Origin: JADZAI01 sp046348585
GTDB lineage: Bacteria > Pseudomonadota > Alphaproteobacteria > Micropepsales > Micropepsaceae
Direction of reading: 5' to 3'
Length of the DNA stretch: 64,000 nt
NCBI GenBank assembly: GCA_046348585.1
Contig: JAXMDZ010000012.1
Location: forward strand, 24,933 to 88,932
Shown one piece after another: positions 48,483 to 55,876 of the stretch; the first letter of the stretch is position 1, and each line of letters starts with the position of its first letter. A program made the translations under genes and the position numbers. Below the pieces are notes generated by a model. That model did no database searches, had not been told where the DNA came from, and was given only the letters and a program-made list of their open reading frames with translations.

Positions 48483-50183
48483 GTGCATTACGCGGAACTG
48501 AATGCGGCTTGGGCCGAATTGACGGCGCCGGGCGCGCCTTTCGAAATCGGCGAAACGATGGTGCGCGGCGCCAGCCTGCGCGGCTTCAGGAACGCTCCGC
48601 CGACGGTGCGCGAGGTCTGGCTCTCCACCCTCCCCTTCGCGGCGCGCGACTACCTCGTCTATGAGGGCGATCGCCTGACCTATGCCGAAGCGCACGATCT
48701 GGTCGGCCGGATCGCCGCCTGGATGTCCGCGCAGGGCGTCCGCCATGGCGACCGGATCGCCATCGCGATGCGCAACTATCCCGAATGGATGCTGATCTAC
48801 TGGGCCGCCGTCAGTTCCGGGATCGCCGTCGTCGGCATGAACGCCTGGTGGACCGCCGCGGAGATGGCCTACGCCTTCAAGGACTCTGCCCCGAAGATCG
48901 TCTTCGCCGACGCCGAGCGTCTGGCGCGCATCGCCGAGCTGCCGGGTATGGCGGGCGAGGCGCTGGTGGTCGGCGTGCGCGCGCCCGCCCTCACGGCGGG
49001 CGTCATCCCGTGGTCCGATGTCGTCGCCCACCCCGGCGCTTTGCCGGACGTCGCGATCGACCCCGACGACGACGCCTGCATCTTCTATACGTCGGGCACC
49101 ACCGGCTTTCCGAAAGGTGCGCAGCTCACCCATCGCGGCTGCGTCAACAATCTGATGAACATGGTCTTCGCCGGACAGGTGACGGCCCTCGCCACCCAGC
49201 GCGCGACCGGCGTCGCCGTCGATCCCGATGCGCCGCCGCCGGTGCCGGTATCGCTGATCACCACCCCGCTCTTCCACGTCACCGCCAACAATTGCGGCGC
49301 CTACGCGACCACGGCCGCCGGCGGCAAGATGGTGCTGATGTATCGCTGGGACCCCGCCGAGGCGCTCAAGCTGATCGAGCGCGAGAGGGTGACGGCGGCG
49401 AGCGGCGTGCCGGTGATGGCGCGCGAACTCGTCACCCACCCCGATTTCGGCAAGTACGACACCTCCAGTCTGCTGACTGTCGGCGGCGGCGGCGCGCAGC
49501 TTCAGCCCGATCTCGTCGCCAAGATCGACCAGACCGTCGCCACCGCCCGCCCCAACACCGGCTACGGCATGACCGAAACCTGTGGCATCATCACCTCGAT
49601 CTCGGGCGACTTCTTCGTCGACAAGCCGGCGAGCTGCGGCCGCGCCATGCCGAGCTTCGAAGCCAAGGTCGTGGACGATCTGGGCGAGGAGGTTCCTCCC
49701 GGCCAGCCCGGCGAACTCCTGGTGCGGGGCGCCTCGGTCATCAAGGGCTATATCAACCGCCCGGAGGCGACGGCCGACTCCATCCGCGACGGCTGGCTGC
49801 GCACCGGCGATGTCGCCCGCCTCGACGAGGACGGCTTCATTTTCCTGGTCGACCGCAAGAAGGACATGGTCCTGCGCGGCGGCGAGAACGTCTATTGCGT
49901 CGAGGTCGAAGCGGCGATCCACCAGAACCACGCCGTCGCCGAGTGCTGCGTCTTCGGCGTGCCGGACGACCGGCTGGGCGAGGAAGTCGGCGCCGCCGTC
50001 GTTCTGCGCCCCGGCGAGGAATTGACGCCGGACGAGCTGCGCGCCCACTGCGCCGCCCGCATCGCCCGCCACAAGATCCCGCGCTACATCTGGATTCTCG
50101 GCGAGCCGCTGCCGCGCAACGCCAGCGGCAAGTTCCTCAAGCGCGAATTGCGCGACACGCTGAAACTCGATGACGCGGCCTGA
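48483..50183 (+). CDS. AMP-dependent acyl-CoA synthetase/ligase
   Basis: A 566-residue adenylate-forming enzyme. The ATP-binding loop FYTSGTTGFPKGAQLTHRG is at about 205, GYGMTETCGIITS at about 360, and TGDVARLDEDGFIFLVDRKK with DMVLRGGENVYCVEVEAAI at about 440-470. The catalytic Lys is in NASGKFLKRELRDTL at the C-terminus. GTG start (MHYAELNAAW) chosen because no ATG lies in range and homology extends to it. Substrate (a fatty or aromatic carboxylate) is undetermined. The neighbouring P450 and SDR genes would fit a hydrocarbon-to-fatty-acid route, but they are not in an operon. Confidence 0.87.
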   Translation: MHYAELNAAWAELTAPGAPFEIGETMVRGASLRGFRNAPPTVREVWLSTLPFAARDYLVYEGDRLTYAEAHDLVGRIAAWMSAQGVRHGDRIAIAMRNYPEWMLIYWAAVSSGIAVVGMNAWWTAAEMAYAFKDSAPKIVFADAERLARIAELPGMAGEALVVGVRAPALTAGVIPWSDVVAHPGALPDVAIDPDDDACIFYTSGTTGFPKGAQLTHRGCVNNLMNMVFAGQVTALATQRATGVAVDPDAPPPVPVSLITTPLFHVTANNCGAYATTAAGGKMVLMYRWDPAEALKLIERERVTAASGVPVMARELVTHPDFGKYDTSSLLTVGGGGAQLQPDLVAKIDQTVATARPNTGYGMTETCGIITSISGDFFVDKPASCGRAMPSFEAKVVDDLGEEVPPGQPGELLVRGASVIKGYINRPEATADSIRDGWLRTGDVARLDEDGFIFLVDRKKDMVLRGGENVYCVEVEAAIHQNHAVAECCVFGVPDDRLGEEVGAAVVLRPGEELTPDELRAHCAARIARHKIPRYIWILGEPLPRNASGKFLKRELRDTLKLDDAA

Positions 50184-50200
50184 GGCCGGAACGGGCGCGC

Positions 50201-50287
50201 TGGTGACCCCTGCCGGACTCGAACCGGCACGCCCTCTCGGACAGCAGATTTTAAGTCTGCGGCGTCTACCGGTTCCGCCAAGGGGTC
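50201..50287 (-). tRNA. tRNA-Leu (anticodon UAA)
   Basis: An 87-nt class II tRNA read on the minus strand. The acceptor GACCCCT pairs with AGGGGTC, followed by A and an encoded CCA. The D arm is GCGGAACCGGTAGACGC, the anticodon stem-loop is GCAGA-CTTAAAA-TCTGC with UAA, a long variable arm TGTCCGAGAGGGCG follows, and the T arm is GCCGG-TTCGAGT-CCGGC. All stems pair correctly. Confidence 0.97.
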
Positions 50288-50371
50288 GCGCGGCCCATGT
50301 CCGGCCATGGCAGGGGCGGCGTCAAGCCGTCCACCCGCACGCGACATCCGACCATGCGCCCGCCCCAAACG

Positions 50372-50395
50372 AAAACGGCGGCCCGAAGGCCGCCG
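50372..50395 (-). terminator. Intrinsic terminator after the small secreted protein gene
   Basis: On the minus strand, an 8-bp GC stem with TTCG tetraloop followed by TTTTCGTTT, 25 nt past the stop. Identical in its 24-nt core to the petC terminator at 9731-9754. Confidence 0.75.
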
Positions 50396-50419
50396 CGCCG
50401 TTTGCCGTGAAGGGTTGGA

Positions 50420-50680
50420 TCAGACCTTGCCCTGCCACACCGGCCAGCAATTGGCCTTGCCGCCGGCCTTCAGCGATTCGTACAGCTTCAGCTGCGCGTC
50501 TTCGGCGGTCGAGCCGTCCTGCGTCGCCGTGGTACCGGCTTCGCCGCCCGTGCACCAGACGTAGAACTGATGGGTGCCGGCGGTCAGGTACACCTCGCGC
50601 GAGGAGTCCAGCGCCAGCGCGCCGGCCGTACCGGCGGCCATCGCGGCGACCAGGGCCGCACCGGCGAGCGTCTTCTTCAT
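50420..50680 (-). CDS. Small secreted hypothetical protein
   Basis: An 86-residue exported protein with a clean signal (MKKTLAGAALVAAMAAGTAG). AGGA lies 8 nt before this ATG; another ATG three codons earlier has no suitable spacing. The mature part contains SREVYLTAGTHQFYVWC and AQLKLYESLKAGGKANCWPV with two Cys likely disulfide-bonded. The family is not recognised. It is a single gene with its own terminator. Confidence 0.68.
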   Translation of the reverse strand: MKKTLAGAALVAAMAAGTAGALALDSSREVYLTAGTHQFYVWCTGGEAGTTATQDGSTAEDAQLKLYESLKAGGKANCWPVWQGKV

Positions 50681-50881
50681 GAGCGTCATCCTAAGTCTCC
50701 CGTTCGTTTTGGTTGGCTGCGCCGTTGACCGGCTGCTGTTCTGTTGCGCTTCCGTATGCCCGGTTTCGCGCCCGTTCGGGGCGTCCCGCGGCTACCCCGC
50801 GCATGAGTCTCTCGAAAGCAGCGCATTTTCAGCAGATTTCGGCGGGCGAAACAAGAGAGCCGCCTGTCCGGCAGGGCCGAT

Positions 50882-51640
50882 TCAGGCGCTCTCTTCGTCG
50901 AACGGCTCGCCGCCGATGCCGATCAGCATCACCCGCACCGCCTCTGCCGCCGCGTCAAGGCGGGGGGGGTGGGGGGAGCGGAGGACGAGGCTGGCGCCGT
51001 ACTTGCCGTCGCGGGCAAAGGGATAGGAGCCGATGGCGACGTCGGCGAAGCGGGTTTGAAGCTCCGCCAAAGCGGTTCCGAAGCGTCCCTCGGGCAGAAA
51101 AACGCCGATCGAGCGCGACAGCATCCGTTCGCCGCCTTCGAGCAGCGGCAGCGCCCCTTCGAGCATGACGTGCATGACCCGCGGGATGCCCGCCATGACG
51201 AAGACGTTGTCCATCCGGAATCCTGGCGCCTTGGAGACCGGATTGGGGATGAGGCTCGCCCCCACCGGGGTCCGCGCCATGCGCTTGCGCGCCTCGGTGA
51301 ACTCGCCCGGCGGATAGGTCGCCTCCATCATCGCATAGGCTTCGGGATGATAGTCGCAGGCGACGCCGAAGGCCGCCGCGATGCTGTCGGCGGTGATGTC
51401 GTCATGGGTCGGCCCGATCCCGCCGGTCGTAAAGACATAGGCGTAGCGGGCCCGCAGCGCGTCCACCGCCGCGACGATCTCGGCTTCGATGTCCGGCACC
51501 ACGCGGGCTTCGCGCACCTGCACGCCCACCTCGTTCAGCTTCCTGGAGATGTAGGCGAGGTTGGCGTCCTGGGTGCGGCCCGAGAGAATCTCGTCGCCGA
51601 TCAGCAGGATGGCGGCGGTATGGGGTTCCCGAGTGCTCAT
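50882..51640 (-). CDS. CinA N-terminal-like molybdopterin-binding-domain protein
   Basis: A 252-residue protein of the MoaB/MoeA-like domain present at the N-terminus of CinA. Characteristic runs are ILLIGDEILSGRTQDANLAY, FTTGGIGPTHDDITADSIA and VFVMAGIPRVMHVMLEGALP. The C-terminal pyridine-nucleotide amidase domain is absent but occurs in a separate gene at 33294. Its activity is probably ADP-ribose or dinucleotide pyrophosphatase-like, as in CinA N-domains (COG1058). It is divergent from map by 59 bp. Confidence 0.87.
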   Translation of the reverse strand: MSTREPHTAAILLIGDEILSGRTQDANLAYISRKLNEVGVQVREARVVPDIEAEIVAAVDALRARYAYVFTTGGIGPTHDDITADSIAAAFGVACDYHPEAYAMMEATYPPGEFTEARKRMARTPVGASLIPNPVSKAPGFRMDNVFVMAGIPRVMHVMLEGALPLLEGGERMLSRSIGVFLPEGRFGTALAELQTRFADVAIGSYPFARDGKYGASLVLRSPHPPRLDAAAEAVRVMLIGIGGEPFDEESA

Positions 51641-51699
51641 GGTCTCGCCTGTTCCGTTCTGGGCGCGGCGAGACTATATGTCGGGAAAGGACGACCGCC

Positions 51700-52524
51700 A
51701 TGGCCTATATCGACGCCGCCGAGAACCCCACCCGCGCCACCCATGCCGTGAAACTCCACGGCCCGGAGGGCTTCGCCGGCATGCGCAAGGCGGGCCGGCT
51801 CGCCGCCGAATGCCTCGACATGCTGTGCGCCCATGTGAAGCCCGGCGTGACGACCAACGAACTCGACCGCCTCGCCTACGATTTCGGCCGCGCCCACGGC
51901 GCGCAGCCGGCGACGCTGTTCTATCGCGGCTATTCCAAGTCGCTCTGCACCTCGATCAACCACGTCGTCTGCCACGGCATCCCCAGCGACAAGCCGCTGA
52001 AGGACGGCGACATCGTGAATATCGACGTGACGCTGCTGGTCGACGGCTGGCACGGCGACACGAGCCGCATGTATCTGGTGGGCGAGGTGCCTCTCAAAGC
52101 CCGCCGCCTGGTCGATGTGACCTATGAATCGCTGATGCTCGGCGTCGCCGCAGCCAAGCCCGGCGCGACGCTGGGCGACATCGGCGCGGCGATCCAGGAC
52201 CACGCCGAGGCGGCGCGCTTTTCGGTGGTGCGCGATTTCTGCGGCCACGGCATCGGGCGCGTCTTCCACGATTCCCCCAACATCGTGCACTACGGCCGCC
52301 GCGGTCAGGGCCTGGCGCTGAAGCCCGGCATGATCTTCACCATCGAGCCGATGATCAACGCCGGCCGCTGGGAGGTGAAGCTGCTGTCCGACGGCTGGAC
52401 GGCGGTGACCCGCGACAAATCGCTGTCGGCGCAGTTCGAGCACTCGATCGGCATCACCGAGGACGGCTGCGAGATCTTCACCAAGTCGCCGGCCGGCCTC
52501 GACAAGCCGCCCTATGGCGGCTGA
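51700..52524 (+). CDS. map: Methionine aminopeptidase type I
   Basis: Removes the initiator Met. 274 residues. Metal ligands are visible: Asp in NIDVTLLVDGWHGDTSRMY, His in FCGHGIGRVFHD, Glu in FTIEPMIN and Glu in FEHSIGIT. The substrate His is in SINHVVCHGIPSD. A 25-residue N-terminal extension precedes the catalytic domain, and GGAAAGGACGACCGCC provides the ribosome site. Its last codons overlap radC by 11 bp, suggesting coupled translation. Confidence 0.96.
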   Translation: MAYIDAAENPTRATHAVKLHGPEGFAGMRKAGRLAAECLDMLCAHVKPGVTTNELDRLAYDFGRAHGAQPATLFYRGYSKSLCTSINHVVCHGIPSDKPLKDGDIVNIDVTLLVDGWHGDTSRMYLVGEVPLKARRLVDVTYESLMLGVAAAKPGATLGDIGAAIQDHAEAARFSVVRDFCGHGIGRVFHDSPNIVHYGRRGQGLALKPGMIFTIEPMINAGRWEVKLLSDGWTAVTRDKSLSAQFEHSIGITEDGCEIFTKSPAGLDKPPYGG

Positions 52525-53218
52525 GGACGGCGCGCCGGACAAGCCCGCCTCGCCCCATGCCGGGCACCGGTCGCGTCTGCGCGAGCGCTTCCTGAAAGCC
52601 GGGGCCGAGGCGCTGGCCGACCACGAGCTGATCGAATTGCTGCTGTTCGGCGCCTTGCCCCGCATCGACACGAAGCCGCTCGCCAAGCAGATCATCGACC
52701 GCTTCGGCTCCTACGAGGAGGCGCTGGCCGCCCCGGCCGAGCGGCTGCGCGCCATGAAGGGCATGAGCGACGGCGCGGTGGCGCTGCTGAAAGCGGTGGA
52801 GGCCGCCGCCATCCGCCTCGCCCGCAAGCAGGTGCACCGCAAGCCGGTGCTTTCGTCGTGGTCGGCGCTGCTCGACTATTGCAAGACGGCGATCGCCCGC
52901 GCCCCGGTGGAGCAGTTCCGCCTGCTGCTGCTCGACCGCAAGAACCGGCTGATCGAGGACGCGGTGATGGCCGAAGGGACGGTCGATCACACGCCGGTTT
53001 ACCCGCGCGAGATCGTCAAGCGGGCGCTGGAGGCGGGGGCGAGCGCCATCATCCTGGTGCACAACCACCCGAGCGGCGACCCGGCCCCCAGCCGCGCCGA
53101 CATCGAGATGACCAAGGCGATCGCCGCCGCCGCCAAGCCGCTGGGCGTCGCCATCCACGACCACCTCGTCATCGGCCGCACCGGCCACGCCAGCTTCCGC
53201 GAACTGGGGCTGCTGTAG
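52514..53218 (+). CDS. radC: RadC/UPF0758 family JAMM-domain protein
   Basis: A 234-residue RadC-like protein. Helix-hairpin-helix-type N-terminus (HRSRLRERFLKAGAEALADH), then the JAMM/MPN+ metal-binding motif in ILVHNHPSGDPAPSRADIEM with His, His and Asp ligands. The function is unclear despite the historical name; no repair defect is confirmed for the family. The last 48 bp including the stop codon are duplicated exactly 2052 bp downstream, pointing to radC as an integration site. Confidence 0.94.
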   Translation: MAAEDGAPDKPASPHAGHRSRLRERFLKAGAEALADHELIELLLFGALPRIDTKPLAKQIIDRFGSYEEALAAPAERLRAMKGMSDGAVALLKAVEAAAIRLARKQVHRKPVLSSWSALLDYCKTAIARAPVEQFRLLLLDRKNRLIEDAVMAEGTVDHTPVYPREIVKRALEAGASAIILVHNHPSGDPAPSRADIEMTKAIAAAAKPLGVAIHDHLVIGRTGHASFRELGLL

Positions 53219-53219
53219 G
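53172..53219. repeat. Left copy of the 48-bp direct repeat (radC 3' end)
   Basis: TCGGCCGCACCGGCCACGCC... through the TAG stop plus one base. This is the native radC end, identical over 48 bp to the copy at 55224. It forms the left boundary of the anomalous segment. Confidence 0.9.
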
Positions 53220-53233
53220 GGGGCGCCGCGCCG

Positions 53234-53253
53234 GCCGGAAGAAGCTTTCCGGC
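53234..53253 (+). terminator. Hairpin after radC
   Basis: GCCGGAA pairs with TTCCGGC around a 6-nt loop (GAAGCT), 15 nt past the radC stop. No T tract; weak terminator candidate. It lies within the inserted segment. Confidence 0.35.
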
Positions 53254-53292
53254 GCCGGTTCGGTGCACACCCAATCCGGGTATCGCCACCGC

Positions 53293-53352
53293 CTGGAGCC
53301 CAATTCGAGAACTCGCTAAGCTAGCGGAGGCGCTCTACCGACTTTGAGAAGT
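53293..53352 (-). pseudogene. tRNA-like fragment (D-arm match)
   Basis: On the minus strand the 14-mer GTCGGTAGAGCGCC is identical to a common D-loop/D-stem sequence, with CTCAAA before it as in a distorted AGCTCA. Further on, TTCTCGAATTGGG resembles a disrupted T arm. No acceptor stem pairs. It is a fragment at best. Confidence 0.28.
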
Positions 53353-55223
53353 AGATAACAGGCACGCCTCTGCGAGGTTCAGTGACAACTTGCCATCTCA
53401 TCCTCTGTACTCCAAACTCGAATGTCCCCCCGATCGAACCAATTAGAGCCTTGATTGTGGTGTTCAACATTCAACGTTCCAAACTGAGCGATGGTCACCA
53501 CAGGATCAAGTATTGAAGACATCATCGAAATCACACCCATCTCGCACCTGGGAAAGCATAGACTCGGATCCACGCTGGTTCAAGACGATAACTCCCCAAG
53601 TTTTCGAATGTTTCTAGCTTGTGCGTCCCTCCAATGGGACAAATCTGTGCCAGATTCCCACACCACGAGATCTACTTCAGCTATCAAGATGGGGTGCTTT
53701 CCTCGTGTCTCGTACGATCAAAGATGACGCTCCATCCGCTGCATTGTCAGCTGGAAGAAATAGTGAATCCACGCGGAGCTTCCACGATTTCTCGACTACA
53801 TCTCTTAGATTCCATGGTCACTGGTCCAACTTGATACCTGGGAACTCGCAACCCAGCCTCGACAGCACGCAGTGCGATCCAAATTCTCCTGACGCTTCGA
53901 ATGATTATTAATAACGGTACCCTTCCGCTGAACACGGAGATCTGCTTTGCGCGCCACCCCGCCTACCTCTTGTCGATCAGATTGAGCTCGGTTACGTGAA
54001 TGTCTCGGCCAATAATTGCGACAACCGCGAATGTGTTATACGTATCCATCACACTCACATGCCAATGTTGAAATTAATTCCGACAGAACGCTTCTCAATA
54101 AACCCCTCGGAATTGTATGAAATCAAAACAAATCTAGCATTTACATTTTTGACCGCATCTAAAGCGGCCTCGGATGGGCGCTTGTAAGATGAGCGATTCC
54201 CCAGGGACCTGATCAATGCTTATTTCCTTAGGTCGTCGAAATCACACGCAGATTTAGCATGTAGTTTGATCCATAAGGGTGGATTAATGGAGGGTCAATG
54301 CGATATCCACAATATCAATTTCACGAACAGTCTATTTGAATCACATTATCAACGAACATCACACGAAATTGCTGAGGGAAGCGGACCAAGTCTGCTTTAT
54401 GCCTTGAGAGCGTCCTTTCCAGAACCACAAACTGCCCAACGCTCTCTGGAGACCCTGAACCGCGAGTATTCGCGTACATGGAAGCGCGAGATAACCGGTG
54501 CCAACACAAAGGGACACTGCCTCGGGTGTTGTGGCAATTACTCGTAAAAAAGTGTCCGGCGCGGCTCGACGCGTAAAAACGCGCTCGCCGTGAATATCTT
54601 CATCGTCATGCGGCGCATAGAGTTCGCAGAGCCTGGCGAAGTCTCTCTAACCTCGCACCTGACTCACGATTCACCTACGGGCTAGAGCGGCGTGGTCGAC
54701 GTCCTCGGCGTTAGCCGGTAGCATGAATTGAAATGGTGACGTAGGTTCGAGATCAGCGTGGAGGACGCGACTGGCTGTCGAGCCTGCGCGCGACGACCCC
54801 AAATCAGCAGACGAGGAAGTCGATGCGGGACTTTAGCTCGCTTGCTTCGCGGATCCCGGATCGATGGCACAGCGAGCGCTTGTTGCCAATGTCGTGATAG
54901 CGAGCCAAGGAGATTCGCGCAATCTCGAGTTCGCCAAAATTCTGAGCTGCACCCGCCATGATCGTGACCTTCCCATGGTTGGTCGATATGGCACCAGAGC
55001 GGCGGTCGGCGCGTCCTATCAGGATGATTGTGAGCTTGGGATCCGATCCCGCGAGGGGCGCTGCCCTGTCTAGTCGGCCGAGACCAAGATCCGGACTCGA
55101 GTCGGACAGAGCAGATCAGGCGGAGCAGTTGCCGTGCCCAACCCCTGCGTTGACGGCAGCCCGGCGAAGTAGCGGGGGTGCCGGAAGTGCTGACCCATGT
55201 CTTCCGCGATTCACCTTCGTCGG

Positions 55224-55271
55224 TCGGCCGCACCGGCCACGCCAGCTTCCGCGAACTGGGGCTGCTGTAGG
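55224..55271. repeat. Right copy of the 48-bp direct repeat (radC tail)
   Basis: Identical to the last 48 bp of radC, including the TAG stop and one following base. Upstream bases differ slightly from radC. It marks the right boundary of the anomalous segment; the region beyond resumes normal GC-rich coding sequence within about 70 bp. Confidence 0.9.
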
Positions 55272-55342
55272 CCGCTTGCCTCGCGGGCTCGAGGGATTAT
55301 GAGTCGGGGGGCGTTTGCATCCCGCCGGTTCCGGAGAGCCCC

Positions 55343-55813
55343 ATGCGTTCGACCCTTGCCTTCTGCGCGCTCGCGCTGACCGCCGCCTCGCTCGCCGCCT
55401 GCGGGGGCGGGCATCGGCCGCCAGGCCCGGGGGCCTCGGGGGCAGACGCTTCGGGCGTCTGCCTGCTCGGGGCGTTCTCGCGCCAGGCCGACGGCTCGGT
55501 CACCCGCGCCGATCTCGACGCCGGCATCAAGGCCGGCTTCGCCAGCGCCGACACCAACGCCGACGGCGCGCTGGACCATGGCGAAACCGCCCGCCTCAAC
55601 GACGCCAAGACCAATACCTGCGACGTCACGCCCTTCATCGACTGGAGCGGCACCGGCCTCATCGGGCTCGACAATTACGGCGCCCGCTATCTCACCGCCT
55701 TCGATCAGGCGGACACCAACGAGGACGGCGTCGTGACGGTCATCGAGATGCAGACCTCGGTCCGCAAGCCGCCCAAGCCGCATCGCGAGATCACGCCCGA
55801 CCCGTCCGTTTGA
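55343..55813 (+). CDS. EF-hand lipoprotein
   Basis: A 156-residue putative lipoprotein. The signal ends in the lipobox LAAC. Two calcium loops are present: DTNADGALDHGE and DTNEDGVVTVIE. A third loop (SRQADGSVTRAD) is degenerate. GGAGAG lies 4 nt before the ATG. The low-complexity GGGHRPPGPGASGADASG links the lipid anchor to the EF-hands. It could be a surface or periplasmic calcium-binding protein, and is separate from the EF-hand gene at 23665. Confidence 0.8.
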   Translation: MRSTLAFCALALTAASLAACGGGHRPPGPGASGADASGVCLLGAFSRQADGSVTRADLDAGIKAGFASADTNADGALDHGETARLNDAKTNTCDVTPFIDWSGTGLIGLDNYGARYLTAFDQADTNEDGVVTVIEMQTSVRKPPKPHREITPDPSV

Positions 55814-55876
55814 GGGCCGCGCGGTTGACCATGCTCAACGCCGCCTGAGCGGCCGGGTGGCAGGGAGAGCGCGCCG

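Larger units (their letters stand above)
53172..55271. mobile_element. Putative integrated element or remnant bounded by a 48-bp direct repeat at radC
   Basis: The segment lies between two perfect 48-bp copies of the radC 3' end, the second at 55224. The DNA between is AT-richer and unlike the flanking GC-rich genes, especially at 53280-54560. No integrase, transposase or other recognisable gene is visible. Similarity continues a few bases upstream of the right copy with small differences (CACCTTCGTCGGTCGG against CACCTCGTCATCGG). That fits site-specific insertion at the gene end where the radC reading frame is restored. It could be a decayed genomic island, a small non-autonomous element, or an alternative rearrangement. 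Confidence 0.62.
53219..55342. other. Anomalous 2.1-kb gene-free stretch after radC
   Basis: No convincing gene. Only short frames exist, up to 183 codons, none with recognisable domains, signal sequences or normal codon bias. It includes a 7-bp radC hairpin, a tRNA-like fragment, an AT-rich middle and a less AT-rich right third. The right-hand repeat occupies 55224-55271. Confidence 0.65.

Noticed and set aside
50962..50980. G-rich run (GGGGGGGTGGGGGG) in the CinA-like gene as a quadruplex or phase-variable tract
   Set aside because: It lies within a Pro-coding stretch (HPPRLD) of the reverse gene and the frame stays intact. It could be hypermutable, but there is no evidence from a single sequence.
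53496..53560. CRISPR-like or tandem repeats anywhere in the window
   Set aside because: I looked for regularly spaced direct repeats and found none; only the 48-bp pair at radC and the terminator copies.
53491..54547. Several 60-96-codon frames in the AT-rich part of the element
   Set aside because: None has a Shine-Dalgarno, a recognisable domain or continuity with others. I could not reconstruct an integrase or transposase from them, even allowing frameshifts by eye.
54682..55233. A 183-codon minus-strand frame inside the radC element
   Set aside because: Ser/Arg/Pro-rich without hydrophobic core or motifs; it crosses the repeat boundary and is unlike the neighbouring codon use. Not called as a gene.
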